Source: Occultella glacieicola
Lineage (GTDB): Bacteria; Actinomycetota; Actinomycetes; Actinomycetales; Beutenbergiaceae
NCBI RefSeq assembly: GCF_004353825.1
Contig: NZ_SMNA01000007.1
Location: 124,001 to 188,000, forward strand
DNA: 64,000 nucleotides
Direction: 5' to 3'
The notes beneath the pieces were generated by a model. The model was not told the DNA's origin and ran no database searches. It worked only from the letters and a program-made list of their open reading frames with translations. The position numbers and the translations under genes were made by a program. Below, piece by piece: positions 18,899 through 28,295 of this stretch; position 1 is the first letter of the stretch; each line of letters begins with the position of its first letter.

Positions 18899-18913
18899 GA
18901 GCGAAGTTTGCTC
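18899..18913. promoter_or_regulatory. Candidate SorC-type operator
   Basis: A 15-bp inverted repeat GAGCGAAGTTTGCTC (one mismatched pair around a central G) lies in the divergent space between the SorC regulator and the importer operon. SorC-family regulators bind short palindromes of this kind. It overlaps the region just before ATG 18916, which favours autoregulation or use of the downstream ATG at 18934. Confidence 0.5.
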
Positions 18914-18915
18914 GA

Positions 18916-19872
18916 ATGAGCGATGCTTGGGCCATGGAAAACCCACGCGAGCTGGCACTCATGGCGCACGTCGCACGTCGCTTCTATCTCGCAGGCCGAA
19001 CGAAGAGCGAGATTGCGGACGAACTATTCCTGAGCCGGTTCAAAGTGGCGCGATTGCTCGACGCGGCCCGTGACGCAGGGGTTGTCGAGATCAGGATCAA
19101 CGTGCCCGGCGATTCCAATGCCGAGGTCGCGCGTGAGCTCGAGGAGGCGCTCAATCTGCGTCGCGCGGTCGTGATCGACGATCCCGACGCTGGCGGCGAC
19201 ACCCTGCTCGCGGACCTGGGCGACGCCGCGATCGCGGTCCTTGGCGAAGTCGTTCGGGATGGTGACCGGGTGGGGATAGCGTCGACCCGGACCATGCTGG
19301 CCATCCACGAAGCACCTCCGGTGGCGCTGCCGCGGTGTACCTTCGTTCAACTCACCGGGGAGATCCCCCGCGATGATGCGGCCAACGTCATGGGCGTGAT
19401 CCGGATTCTCACTCGCCGGGCGGCCGGAAGTGCCAAGGTGTTCTACGCGCCGATGATCGCAGGTGACGAGGGAGCCTGGCGCAGCTACATGTCGCTGCCG
19501 GAGGTGCGTGCAGCGTTCGCCGAGTTCTCGAGGCTGGACGTTGTGGTGACCGGCATCGGCGCATGGGCTTCCGGACTATCGATCAGCTTTGACCACCTCA
19601 GCCCTGAAGCTCGGGACGAAGCGTCGGAGGCGGGCGCCGTAGCCGAGGTCGCCGGGATTCCGATCGACGTCCGGGGTCGCACCGTTACGGGTGCGGCCCG
19701 GCGCCGGGTCGTCGCGCCCGACGTCGAGATGCTCATCCGCGCGCGGGAACGGATCGGCGTCGTGTTCGATCCTGCCCGCGCGGACGCGACACGAATTGCT
19801 GCTCGTTCCGGAGTCATCACGACGATCGTCACCCAACGCTCGAACGCCGAGGCGCTGCTGTCGTACCGCTGA
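18916..19872 (+). CDS. SorC-family sugar-responsive transcriptional regulator
   Basis: A 318-aa protein with an N-terminal helix-turn-helix (ARRFYLAGRTKSEIADELFL then SRFKVARLLDAAR) and a C-terminal SorC/DeoR-type sugar-phosphate-binding domain (FVQLTGEIPRDDAANVMGVI, VVTGIGAWASGLSI). It is divergent from the carbohydrate ABC/sulfatase operon and probably responds to a phosphorylated sugar released from the imported substrate. The start is 18916 or 18934; the latter would leave the palindrome at 18899-18913 fully upstream. Confidence 0.9.
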   Translation: MSDAWAMENPRELALMAHVARRFYLAGRTKSEIADELFLSRFKVARLLDAARDAGVVEIRINVPGDSNAEVARELEEALNLRRAVVIDDPDAGGDTLLADLGDAAIAVLGEVVRDGDRVGIASTRTMLAIHEAPPVALPRCTFVQLTGEIPRDDAANVMGVIRILTRRAAGSAKVFYAPMIAGDEGAWRSYMSLPEVRAAFAEFSRLDVVVTGIGAWASGLSISFDHLSPEARDEASEAGAVAEVAGIPIDVRGRTVTGAARRRVVAPDVEMLIRARERIGVVFDPARADATRIAARSGVITTIVTQRSNAEALLSYR

Positions 19873-19978
19873 CGGAATGGTGCGTGCCCTGCGCCGGGAG
19901 GCGCACCGCCGTCGAACTGCCCGACGACGCTTGTCGCTGGAGGGGACGCGCTGACCCGTGGGACGGGCGGCCTGCAGT

Positions 19979-20887
19979 TCAGCGCCTCGCCCGTGCGACT
20001 CTCCAGTGGCCCTCGCCGAGCAGCAGGACCTGCTTCAACGCCGGGTTGGTGTTGTCCCGGCGCCAGACGCACTGGGCCTGTACCTTCCGCTCCGCGAGGC
20101 CCGACGGCTCCAGATAGGTCAGGGACGGCAGTCTCAGCGCCGTGGCCGAGGTGGGCACGAGACCGACGCCGACACCCGCGTCGACGAGGGCGAGCACGCT
20201 GTGCACCTGGCTGACGTGCTGGACGTAGTGCGGGGTGAGGCCGGCATCGCTGAAGGCGGCGACCACGACCTCGTAGAGGTATCTGGCCTCGACCGGGGCG
20301 TAGGTGACGATGTGGTGCTCGGCGACGTCCGCGAGGACCGGGGGCCGTCCGAGCCGCGTGAGCGGATGTCCGGCCGGCACGGCTAGGACCAGCGGTTCGC
20401 TGTGCACCAGTCGCGCCGCGAGGATCTCGGAGGGGTTCACGCCACGAGCCAGGCCGACGTCGATCTGCCCGGCGAGCACGGCCTCGACCTGGTCGGCGGT
20501 GACCATCTCGGTGAGGATGAGATCGACGCCCGGCAGGTGCTCGCCGACCGCCCTGGCCCACCCGCCGAGGACCGTCAGGGCCGTCATCGCCGTGAACCCG
20601 ATCCGGACCGTGCCGGCGGTCCCGGCGGCGACGCCACGGGCCCGAAGCGGCGCCGCCTCGGCGAGCCCGAGGATCCGGCGAGCCTCATCGAGGAAGACGC
20701 GGCCTGCCGTCGTCAGCTGCGCGCCCCGGTGGGTGCGGGCGAAGAGTTCAACTCGCAACTCGCCCTCGAGCTTGCGCACCAGTCGGCTCAGCGGAGGCTG
20801 CGTCATCCCCAACCGGTCCGCGGCCCGGCTGAAGTTCCGTTCCTCGGCAACCGCGACGAAACCTCTGAGCTGGTCGAGCGTGTACAT
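19979..20887 (-). CDS. LysR-family regulator of the glucarate operon
   Basis: A 302-aa LTTR: an N-terminal winged HTH (DQLRGFVAVAEERNFSRAAD, then LGMTQPPLSRLVRKLEGEL) and a periplasmic-binding-like effector domain. It is divergent from kdgD-gudD with 119 bp between starts, the usual arrangement for an LTTR that activates its neighbour in response to a pathway intermediate, here perhaps glucarate. It also converges with the SorC gene. Confidence 0.92.
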   Translation of the reverse strand: MYTLDQLRGFVAVAEERNFSRAADRLGMTQPPLSRLVRKLEGELRVELFARTHRGAQLTTAGRVFLDEARRILGLAEAAPLRARGVAAGTAGTVRIGFTAMTALTVLGGWARAVGEHLPGVDLILTEMVTADQVEAVLAGQIDVGLARGVNPSEILAARLVHSEPLVLAVPAGHPLTRLGRPPVLADVAEHHIVTYAPVEARYLYEVVVAAFSDAGLTPHYVQHVSQVHSVLALVDAGVGVGLVPTSATALRLPSLTYLEPSGLAERKVQAQCVWRRDNTNPALKQVLLLGEGHWRVARARR

Positions 20888-20915
20888 CGCACCTCCGGAT
20901 CAACTATGCGTGATG

Positions 20916-20940
20916 GGCATGATGCCAGTCCGCTTCGGAC
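20916..20940. promoter_or_regulatory. Candidate LysR binding sites in the divergent glucarate promoter
   Basis: Two short dyads lie side by side: GGCATGATGCC at 20916-20926 and GTCCGCTTCGGAC at 20928-20940. Both are in the intergenic region between the LysR gene and kdgD. LTTRs usually bind such paired dyads, one for autoregulation and one for activation. No strong -35/-10 pair was resolved by eye. Confidence 0.45.
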
Positions 20941-21006
20941 TTGGACGGGTATAGGTCCGGGTGGTTAACCTCCAATCAGACCCTTCCGCGCGGCAGGAGC
21001 ACCACG

Positions 21007-21957
21007 ATGACCAGCTACACGCCCGACGAGCTCCGGACGATCCTCGGCTCGGGCCTGCTCTCCTTCCCGGTCACCCATGCCCGGGCGGACCTGAGTCTCG
21101 ACGAGGACGGCTACCGGGAACACGTCGCCTGGCAGGCAGGTTTCGGCCCGGCCGGACTCTTCGCCGCCGGCGGCACCGGCGAGATCTTCGCCCTCACGCC
21201 CGCCGAGGTGCCCCGGGTGGTCCGCGCGGCCGTGGCGGAGGCCCCGGACGGCCTGCCGATCCTCGGCCCGGCCGCGTACGGCACCGCGCAGGCGGTCCAG
21301 ATGGCTCGCGAGGCTGAACAGGCCGGCGCCCACGGCATCCTGTTGTTCCCCCCGTACCTCACCGAGGTGAGCCAGGACGGCCTGGTTGCTCACGTGCGGG
21401 CGGTGTGCGCGGCGACCTCCCTCGGGGTGATCGTCTACCACCGCGCGAACGCTCGGTTCACCGCCGAGTCGATCGCCCGGCTCACCGAGACCTGTCCGAA
21501 CCTCATCGGGTTCAAGGACGGTGTCGGCGACGTCGAACTCATGACCCGTCTGTACGCGGGCCTCGACGGCCGGCTCCTGTTCATCGGTGGGCTGCCCACC
21601 GCCGAGGTCTATGCCCTGCCCTACCTCGAGATGGGGCTGACCACCTACTCCTCCGCGATCTTCAACTTCGTGCCACGGTTCGCGCTGGACTTCCACCGGT
21701 CCGTGCTCGCCCGCGACCGTGAGGACGTCTACCTGCGGCTACGCTCGTTCGTCCTGCCATACCTGGAGATCCGTGATCGCAGCGCGGGATATCCCGTCTC
21801 GATCGTCAAGGCCGGCCTGACGGCGATCGGCCGCCCCGCCGGGCCCGTCCGGCCGCCGCTGACCGACCTGACCGGCGCCGAGCAACAGGCGCTGACCACC
21901 TTGATCGAGGGCATCGCGCAGGTCGAGCACGCCGACCGGGACCTGGTCGGCTCATGA
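21007..21957 (+). CDS. kdgD: 5-dehydro-4-deoxyglucarate dehydratase
   Basis: A 316-aa TIM-barrel enzyme of the DapA family. It dehydrates and decarboxylates 5-keto-4-deoxyglucarate to alpha-ketoglutarate semialdehyde. The family motifs [15 protein letters not shown], the catalytic-Tyr segment [10 protein letters not shown] and the Schiff-base lysine in [10 protein letters not shown] are visible. ATG 21007 has AGGAG 8 bp upstream; the longer ORF start at 20941 falls in the promoter. It overlaps gudD by ATGA. The enzyme acts after GudD in D-glucarate breakdown. Confidence 0.94.
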   Translation: MTSYTPDELRTILGSGLLSFPVTHARADLSLDEDGYREHVAWQAGFGPAGLFAAGGTGEIFALTPAEVPRVVRAAVAEAPDGLPILGPAAYGTAQAVQMAREAEQAGAHGILLFPPYLTEVSQDGLVAHVRAVCAATSLGVIVYHRANARFTAESIARLTETCPNLIGFKDGVGDVELMTRLYAGLDGRLLFIGGLPTAEVYALPYLEMGLTTYSSAIFNFVPRFALDFHRSVLARDREDVYLRLRSFVLPYLEIRDRSAGYPVSIVKAGLTAIGRPAGPVRPPLTDLTGAEQQALTTLIEGIAQVEHADRDLVGS

Positions 21958-23297
21958 CCTCCACGCAGCCGACGAGCGGTTCCCCGGTGGTCACCGGCAT
22001 GCGGGTGGTACCCGTGGCCGGCCAGGACAGCATGCTGCTGAACCTCTCCGGCGCACACGCTCCGTACTTCACCCGCAACGTGGTGGTGCTGACCGACTCC
22101 GCGGGCCGCACCGGGGTGGGGGAGGTGCCCGGTGGTGCGGGGATCACCCGGACCCTGGAGGCGGCGACCGACCTGGTGCTCGGCCGGCCACTGGCGCAGT
22201 ATCAGTCGGTGCTCGGCGAGATCCGACGCAGGTTCGCGGACTCCGCCGACCGGCGTGGGCTGCAGACCTTCGACCTGCGCGTGACGGTCCACGTGGTCAC
22301 CGCCGTCGAGTCCGCGCTGCTGGACCTGCTCGGACAGTTCCTGGAGGTTCCGGTCGCCGCGCTGCTCGGCGACGGCGTGCAGCGCACCACCGTGCCGGTG
22401 CTCGGATACCTCTTCTACGTCGGGGACTCCGGCCGCACCGACCTGCCCTACCGGTCCGAGCGCGACGCCGACGACCCGTGGCTGCGGTTGCGCAACACCG
22501 AGGCACTGACCCCCGGGGCGGTCGTCTCTCTCGCCGAGGCGGCCCAGGCCCGGTACGGCTTCACCGACTTCAAGCTCAAGGGTGGGGTGTTGCCCGGCTC
22601 CGAGGAGGCGGACGCCGTGACGGCGTTGGCCGAGCGGTTCCCGCGGGCGCGGATCACCATCGACCCGAACGGGGCCTGGTCGTTGCCCGAGGCGATCGGA
22701 CTCGGGAAGCGGCTGCGGGACGTCCTGGCCTACGCGGAGGACCCGTGCGGCGCCGAGGCCGGCTACTCCGGCCGGGAGGTGATGGCGGAGTTCCGCCGCG
22801 CCACCGGACTGCCGACGGCGACCAACATGATCGCCACCGACTGGCGCGAGCTCGGGCACGCGGTCCGCTCCGGCTGCGTGGACATCCCGCTCGCCGACCC
22901 GCACTTCTGGACGATGAACGGCTCGGTCAGGGTGGCGCAACTGTGTGAGGCCTGGGGGTTGACCTGGGGGTCGCACTCGAACAACCACCTCGACATCTCG
23001 TTGGCCATGTTCACGCAGGTCGCCGCCGCGGCACCCGGCGACATCACGGCCATCGACACCCACTGGATCTGGCAGGACGGTCAGCGACTGACCAGGGAAC
23101 CGCTGCGGATCACCGGCGGGACGATCGCCCTGCCGGACCGGCCCGGCCTGGGCGTCGAGCTGGACCTCGACCGGCTCGAGGCCGCCCACGAGCTCTACCT
23201 CGCCCACGGACTCGGCGGACGTGACGACGCCGTCGGGATGCAGCACCTGCTGCCCGGCTGGGTTTTCGACGCGAAGCGCCCGGCGCTGGTGCGCTGA
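21954..23297 (+). CDS. gudD: Glucarate dehydratase (enolase superfamily)
   Basis: A 447-aa enolase-superfamily member that dehydrates D-glucarate to 5-keto-4-deoxyglucarate. It shows the FKLKGGV lysine motif, the metal-ligand region ITIDPNGAW / AYAEDPCG / TNMIATDW, and [15 protein letters not shown] carrying the conserved His. Its length equals that of characterised GudD proteins. Its start overlaps the kdgD stop (ATGA). The semialdehyde dehydrogenase and the glucarate importer needed to finish the pathway are not in this cluster. Confidence 0.95.
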   Translation: MTSTQPTSGSPVVTGMRVVPVAGQDSMLLNLSGAHAPYFTRNVVVLTDSAGRTGVGEVPGGAGITRTLEAATDLVLGRPLAQYQSVLGEIRRRFADSADRRGLQTFDLRVTVHVVTAVESALLDLLGQFLEVPVAALLGDGVQRTTVPVLGYLFYVGDSGRTDLPYRSERDADDPWLRLRNTEALTPGAVVSLAEAAQARYGFTDFKLKGGVLPGSEEADAVTALAERFPRARITIDPNGAWSLPEAIGLGKRLRDVLAYAEDPCGAEAGYSGREVMAEFRRATGLPTATNMIATDWRELGHAVRSGCVDIPLADPHFWTMNGSVRVAQLCEAWGLTWGSHSNNHLDISLAMFTQVAAAAPGDITAIDTHWIWQDGQRLTREPLRITGGTIALPDRPGLGVELDLDRLEAAHELYLAHGLGGRDDAVGMQHLLPGWVFDAKRPALVR

Positions 23298-23326
23298 GCC
23301 GACCGACCGACCCGGTCACCAGGTCG

Positions 23327-23788
23327 TCAGTCCAGGCAGAACTCGTTGCCCTCGGGATCGGTCATCACGATGAACCCGATGCTCGTCGGGGCCTCCGGTT
23401 CGAAACGCTTCACGCGGGTGGCGCCGAGGGCGACGAGTCGTTCGCACTCGACCTCGAGGGCGGCCATGCGCTCGTCACCACGCAGGTCGGACGCGGTCCG
23501 GACATCCAGGTGCACGCGGTTCTTGGCGACCTTGTCCTCGGGCACCTGTTGGAAGAACAGCCGGGGACCGACGCCGTCCGGGTCCTCCAGCGCGGATGCG
23601 GAGTTGCGCTGGTCCTCGGGAACCCCGGACCTCTCGAGGAACTCCTCCCAGGCGGCGAGGGGGTCGGCGCCGGGCTCCAGGTCCACCCCGGGCGGACCCG
23701 GATGGACGTAGCCGAGGACGTCCCGCCAGAAGGTCGAGAGCGCCCGGGGGTCGTGGGCGTCGAACGTGATCTGGATCGTGCGGCTCAT
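23327..23788 (-). CDS. VOC-superfamily (glyoxalase-like) protein
   Basis: A 153-aa protein with a beta-alpha-beta-beta-beta VOC pattern: IQITFDAHDPRALSTFWRDVLGY at the start and MTDPEGNEFCLD at the end, with the conserved terminal Glu. Members include glyoxalases, dioxygenases and resistance proteins; no specific activity can be assigned. ATG 23788 has AAGGAGA upstream; a TTG one codon earlier is possible. It converges with gudD. Confidence 0.9.
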   Translation of the reverse strand: MSRTIQITFDAHDPRALSTFWRDVLGYVHPGPPGVDLEPGADPLAAWEEFLERSGVPEDQRNSASALEDPDGVGPRLFFQQVPEDKVAKNRVHLDVRTASDLRGDERMAALEVECERLVALGATRVKRFEPEAPTSIGFIVMTDPEGNEFCLD

Positions 23789-23854
23789 CAAGGTCTCCTT
23801 TTCGTCGAAGGTCGGAGGTCAACCCTCTCGCGGATACCGGACGGATACGGTCCG

Positions 23855-24817
23855 CTACCCGGGCGAGCGCGCGGGACGTTCCATCTCGGTGCGCAGCGCC
23901 GCCAGCAGTGCGTCGACGGTGCGCTGCCGGTAGGCAACGCCGTCGTCGTCCGTCACGTGCCGGTCGAAGTAGTCCCGCCGGCCCATGTGCCGCATCGGCC
24001 CGATGCAGGACATCGTGATCCGGCCCTCCCGCAGTGCCCTGGCCCACGAGGAGACCCGGGCCGTCGGCCACCGTCCCGGAAACACCGTCGGTCCCAACAG
24101 CTGGATCCGGTCCTTGGACCCGTACACGTGCCAGAGGTGCTGCACGCGGTCCAGGGCCGGGTCCGAGGCGAGTACCCCACCGATCGAGAACACCGAGACC
24201 GGCACGTCGAGCGCGGCCAGATACCAGCTCGCGCCGAGCGCGATCTGGCCACCACCGCTGTATCCGATGACGGTCACCGGGGCGCGGGCGTCCCAGTCGT
24301 AGCCGTGCCGTGACAGTGACTCGGCGATCTCCTGCGCGATCGCGAGATTGAACGACGGGCCGTAGCGCGGGTCGGCCGAGACCAGCACGCGCAGTGCGTT
24401 GCGCAGGTTGATGAGCTTGGACGCGGTCTTCGCCACCGGAACCCGTTGGAGCCGCTGCAGCCGCTTCCAGAACCAGTTCGTCGCGCGCTGCGTCAGGCCA
24501 CGGTTGTCAACCGCATAGGGAAAGACATCCGCCGTCACGACGGCGTCCGGCAGCTCCTGAGCGAGCGTCGCCAGGACCGCCTGCTCGCGCCGGGAGTCGG
24601 TGGTGCCGTCCACGGCACCGATCCCGGACAGGTACACCACGAAGAGGCGAGCCTCCCGCGCGAGGGCGGGGACGCCGTCGTCGGTCTCCGGTCGCGCGAG
24701 CGAGTCGAGCACCGCCGAGTCCTTGCGACGTGACCACCACCGCAGCGACTCCAGCGGCGCCAGCAGCGCGAAGATCAGGGCGAGCGCCACCAGGCCCAGG
24801 AGCACCATCTCGATCAT
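23855..24817 (-). CDS. Membrane-anchored alpha/beta-hydrolase-like protein
   Basis: A 320-aa protein with an N-terminal membrane anchor (residues 3-20) and a nucleophile-elbow motif G185-Y-S187-G-G-G, suggesting an alpha/beta-hydrolase fold. A final His-containing segment (PMRHMGRRDYFDRHV) could complete the triad. The enzyme's substrate is unknown. Its ATG overlaps the stop of the upstream membrane protein gene (ATGA at 24814-24817), so the two probably work as a pair at the membrane. Confidence 0.75.
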   Translation of the reverse strand: MIEMVLLGLVALALIFALLAPLESLRWWSRRKDSAVLDSLARPETDDGVPALAREARLFVVYLSGIGAVDGTTDSRREQAVLATLAQELPDAVVTADVFPYAVDNRGLTQRATNWFWKRLQRLQRVPVAKTASKLINLRNALRVLVSADPRYGPSFNLAIAQEIAESLSRHGYDWDARAPVTVIGYSGGGQIALGASWYLAALDVPVSVFSIGGVLASDPALDRVQHLWHVYGSKDRIQLLGPTVFPGRWPTARVSSWARALREGRITMSCIGPMRHMGRRDYFDRHVTDDDGVAYRQRTVDALLAALRTEMERPARSPG

Positions 24818-25473
24818 GCGTGGTGCTCCCGGTGCTCGAGTGGCACGAACGGCGCACCGGAGAGGACGTCGGAGGAGGTCAGGAACGTCTCGTGGCCGGT
24901 CACCAGCGTCCAGGCCCGGGCGGTACCGCGGGCCAGCGGGCCGGCCAGGGCCACCGAGAGCAGGTGCGCTGCGAGCCACGCGACGCCGGAGATCACCAGC
25001 GCCGGCAGCAGCCCGACGGCGAGCACGGGCGCGAGCAGGAATGCCAGGACGACGGCGGACCAGACCTCCAGGACCCTCCCGAACAGCAGGCCCAGGTACG
25101 GGATGAAGACTCCGAAGGCCAGCACGTGCGGCGCGGCGGCGAACAGGTAGGCGGCCGCGACCATCTCGGCGTCGACGGTGCCGCGGGTGACCAGCCAGGC
25201 GACCAGGGCGATCCCGGCGCCGGTGACCCCGCGCAGGAGCGCGGTGTAGACGGCGCCGAGCGCCATCGCGGCGACCATCCGCAGCCGCCGGACCCGGTTG
25301 ATCACGAAGACGACCGCGTGCCCGATCATCGTGGACAGCCCGGCCAGCACCGCGACCCCGACGGCCACGGACAGCGCGCGGCCCGGGGAGTCGAGCAGCG
25401 GCGCCGGCGCGCGGAAGGACAGGATGTCACCGACGGCGGCGAACACCTGGACGAACCACTCCACGACCGACAT
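24814..25473 (-). CDS. Multi-pass membrane protein paired with the hydrolase-like protein
   Basis: A 219-aa protein with about five hydrophobic segments, and no recognised motif beyond a general Yip1/permease-like look. It is cotranslated with the downstream hydrolase-like gene. Upstream of its start lies a 286-bp gap holding two hairpin repeats. Confidence 0.65.
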   Translation of the reverse strand: MSVVEWFVQVFAAVGDILSFRAPAPLLDSPGRALSVAVGVAVLAGLSTMIGHAVVFVINRVRRLRMVAAMALGAVYTALLRGVTGAGIALVAWLVTRGTVDAEMVAAAYLFAAAPHVLAFGVFIPYLGLLFGRVLEVWSAVVLAFLLAPVLAVGLLPALVISGVAWLAAHLLSVALAGPLARGTARAWTLVTGHETFLTSSDVLSGAPFVPLEHREHHA

Positions 25474-25543
25474 CGGTTCACATCATCCACGGCACCGGGT
25501 GGTCGTGTCGCCACCACACGCGCCCGGCCCCACACGCTTGCCC

Positions 25544-25713
25544 GTGAGAGTGCGGTTCTGGCTGCCACCTCGACACTCTCGGTGAAGGAGGCATGTCGCC
25601 GAGTGCTTCCGCGGAAGCGTCGGCTTGCCGCACCCGGCGTGAGAGTGCTGCTCTGGCTGCCACTTCAGCACCCTCGGCGAGGGGGATTAGGGTCGAGTGC
25701 TTCCGCGGAAGCG
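25544..25713. repeat. Two imperfect intergenic palindromic repeats (REP-like)
   Basis: Two units of about 75 bp start at 25544 and 25639 (GTGAGAGTGC, then TCTGGCTGCCAC) and both end in GAGTGCTTCCGCGGAAGCG, which contains the 12-bp palindrome CTTCCGCGGAAG (25606-25617 and 25700-25711). Each unit also has an internal stem: GAGAGTG/CACTCTC in the first, GAGAGTGCTG/CAGCACCCTC in the second. The pairing bases differ together between units. The rest of the 25474-25759 gap shows no gene. Confidence 0.7.
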
Positions 25714-25759
25714 CCCTGCGCGACTCGCCGCGGTCGCGGCGTGAGCCTCAGGGCGGCGC

Positions 25760-26914
25760 TCAGGTTGGCGGCTCGTCAGCGAAGATCGCCGCCATCTGCT
25801 CCGCCGACTTCAGCCCGCCGCCGGTGAGCACGACGACGGTGGTCTGGCCGGGGCCGATGGTGCCGTCGGCGAGGAACCGGTCGAGCGCGGCGACCGCGAC
25901 CGCGCTGGTCGGCTCGGCATAGAGGCCGCGCCCGGCCAGGTCGCGGACGGCCCGGCGGATCTCACCGTCGGGCACGGCGACGGCGGCCCCACCGGAGCGG
26001 CGGATCGCGGCGACGGCCTCGGGCAACCGGATCGGGCGGGCGATCGACGCGCCCTCGGCGATCGTGGGGACGCGGGGCCCTCGGGATCCGGCCTCGATCC
26101 CGTTGACCGTGTCGGCGATCGTGGCCCAGTGTTCCGGCTGGCCGACAAGCAGTCGGGGTCGGCGGGCGATCTGCCCGGCCGCCAGGAGCTCCGTGAAGGC
26201 GAGGTCGCAGCCGAGGACGATGCTGCCGGCGCCGGCGACCAGGACCACGTTGTCCGGAGCGGTGAAGCCGAGCGCCTCCCAGATCTCGTAGCCGATGGTC
26301 TTCGTGCCCTGCAGGAACATCGGGTGCCAGTTGTGGCTCGCGTACGCGATCGTGGCCGACTGCCGCACCGCCTCCTCGGCGACCTCGTCACGGGTGCCGG
26401 ACACCAGTTCGATCTGCGCGCCGAAGGCCCGGGCCTGCAGGATCTTCGCCCTCGACGTCGCGGCGGGCACGATGATCTTCGCCCGTATCCCGGCGGCAGC
26501 CGCGTACGCCGCGACGGCCGAACCACCGTTGCCCGAGCTGTCCTCCAGGACCCGGTCCGCGCCGTGTGCCCGCAGGTGCGAGATCATCACGGCGACGCCG
26601 CGGTCCTTGAAGCTCGACGTCGGGTTGAACCACTCCAGCTTCACGTGCACCCGGTGACCGGGCCGGTCGAGCGCGACCATCGGGGTGCAGCCCTCGCCGA
26701 GGCTGACCCGGTGCTCGGGCGACACCGGGAGCGCGGCCCGGTACCGCCACAGCGAGCGCTCATCGGTAACGATCTGCTCGACGGTCGCCGCGGCCAGTGG
26801 TGACACCGCAAGCGGCGACCCGTCCGCACCACGCCACCGCAGGTCCGTGAGCGGGTACCGCGTCCCGGCCCGGTCCAGCAGGACGGGCGGGCCGGCCTTC
26901 GACGGAGTCGACAC
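25760..26914 (-). CDS. Threonine synthase-like fold-type II PLP enzyme
   Basis: A 384-aa PLP enzyme of the tryptophan-synthase-beta fold. The Schiff-base lysine is K103 in NPTSSFKDRG, and the phosphate-binding segment is EDSSGNGGSAVAAYAAAAGI. It resembles threonine synthase, but SSGNGG rather than the usual SSGNTG and the compact length leave room for a related lyase (threonine dehydratase or diaminopropionate-type). GTG 26914 (MSTPSKAGPP) has AAAGGGG upstream. It is monocistronic, with no other threonine genes nearby. Confidence 0.85.
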   Translation of the reverse strand: MSTPSKAGPPVLLDRAGTRYPLTDLRWRGADGSPLAVSPLAAATVEQIVTDERSLWRYRAALPVSPEHRVSLGEGCTPMVALDRPGHRVHVKLEWFNPTSSFKDRGVAVMISHLRAHGADRVLEDSSGNGGSAVAAYAAAAGIRAKIIVPAATSRAKILQARAFGAQIELVSGTRDEVAEEAVRQSATIAYASHNWHPMFLQGTKTIGYEIWEALGFTAPDNVVLVAGAGSIVLGCDLAFTELLAAGQIARRPRLLVGQPEHWATIADTVNGIEAGSRGPRVPTIAEGASIARPIRLPEAVAAIRRSGGAAVAVPDGEIRRAVRDLAGRGLYAEPTSAVAVAALDRFLADGTIGPGQTTVVVLTGGGLKSAEQMAAIFADEPPT

Positions 26915-27095
26915 CGGGGACCCCTTTCGGAAGTCGATCGGCGGGAGTGCCCGCCAGCATAGGCCCGGCCTGCCCTTCGGTCGGTGGGTGTGACCGCCGA
27001 CACGGTGATCCACCGCACGATCTAGAGACTTTGCCCGCGGTTCGGAGTAGACCAGAGAGAGCAGTCACGGCACTGGCGAGTGGAACGAGGAGACG

Positions 27096-28250
27096 ATGGC
27101 ACACCCACGAGTGGTCGTGGTCGGTGGCGGGTACGGCGGGGTCGCCGTGGCACAGCAGCTCGATGCGGTCGCGGACGTCATGCTGATCGAACCGAAGGAC
27201 GCGTTCGTGCATGCCGTCGGGACGCTCCGTGCCGTCGTGGACCCGGCCTGGGAGGACCGGGTGTTCCTTCCCTACGACCGGCTGCTCAGCCGGGGCCGGG
27301 TCATCCACGACTCCGCCCGGGCGGTCGGTGCCAACCGGGTCAGCTTCACGCGGACCGAGTTCGTCGACGCCGACTACCTCGTGCTCGCCACCGGCACCGC
27401 GTACCCGTTCCCGGCCAAGTTCCTGGAGTCCGACGCCTGGGTGGTGCGCTCGCGGATGGCGCGGCTGCGGGAGGCGATCGGGCAGGCGGAGCGGGTCCTG
27501 CTGGTCGGAGCCGGACCGGTCGGAGTGGAGCTCGCCGGGGAACTCACGAGTGCGTTCGGCGATCTGGGCGTGACCCTGGTCGACCGGGCAGACGACATCC
27601 TGACCACGATCGACGTGATACCGCAGGTGCGCGACTCGATCCGGACCCAGCTGATCGACCGGGGTGTCGACCTCGTCCTCGGCGCGCCGCTGGGGTTCCT
27701 GCCACCGATGGACGTCGGGCGCCTGCACGATTTCACCGTGCGCACCGACGCCGGTGTGGAGATCAACGCGCAGGTCTGGTTCCGCTGCTACGGGAACCGG
27801 GCGGTGACGGACTACGTGACCGGGGGCCTGCTGGACGCCCGCCGTCCCGACGGCACCCTGAGCGTCACCGAACACCTGAGCGTCGCCGGCCATGACACCG
27901 TGTTCGCCGTCGGGGACGTCGCCGACCTGCGCGAGACGAAGCGGGCCGACGCGGCCCGCGCCCACGGCCGGGTGGTCGCCACGAACATCGCCGACCTGAT
28001 CGCCGGGCGTTCGCCGTCGGCCGTGTACGTGCCGCCGCCGGAGCGGATCGTGATCCCGTTGGGGCCCGACGGCGGTGCGTCCCAACTGCTCGACACGTCC
28101 GGTGTGCCGCGCTTCCATGGCCCCGAGGAGACCAGCCGGATGAAGGGCGTGGACCTGTTCACCGATCTCATGGCCGAGCAGTTCCACCGGCTCGACGACG
28201 TCACCGAGCACTCCCGGGGCGAGGACACCTCGCTCGAGTACGCCGGCTGA
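27096..28250 (+). CDS. NAD(P)/FAD-dependent oxidoreductase, NDH-2/AIF-like
   Basis: A 384-aa flavoprotein with two Rossmann motifs: VVVGGGYGGVAVAQQL (FAD, residues 4-19) and VLLVGAGPVGVELAGEL (NAD(P)H, near residue 135). VFAVGDVADL is the C-terminal FAD-contacting motif. It lacks a clear C-terminal membrane helix, so it resembles AIF/ferredoxin-reductase-like members as much as NDH-2. ATG 27096 is preceded by GAGGAGA. Confidence 0.9.
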   Translation: MAHPRVVVVGGGYGGVAVAQQLDAVADVMLIEPKDAFVHAVGTLRAVVDPAWEDRVFLPYDRLLSRGRVIHDSARAVGANRVSFTRTEFVDADYLVLATGTAYPFPAKFLESDAWVVRSRMARLREAIGQAERVLLVGAGPVGVELAGELTSAFGDLGVTLVDRADDILTTIDVIPQVRDSIRTQLIDRGVDLVLGAPLGFLPPMDVGRLHDFTVRTDAGVEINAQVWFRCYGNRAVTDYVTGGLLDARRPDGTLSVTEHLSVAGHDTVFAVGDVADLRETKRADAARAHGRVVATNIADLIAGRSPSAVYVPPPERIVIPLGPDGGASQLLDTSGVPRFHGPEETSRMKGVDLFTDLMAEQFHRLDDVTEHSRGEDTSLEYAG

Positions 28251-28295
28251 CGCGGACCCCGGCGCAGGCACGGGGCGACCACTACCCTCGGTGAC

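Noticed and set aside
19890-19905. Terminator between the SorC and LysR genes (TGCGCC/GGCGCA)
   Set aside because: The 6-bp stem is weak and such stems are frequent by chance at this GC content.
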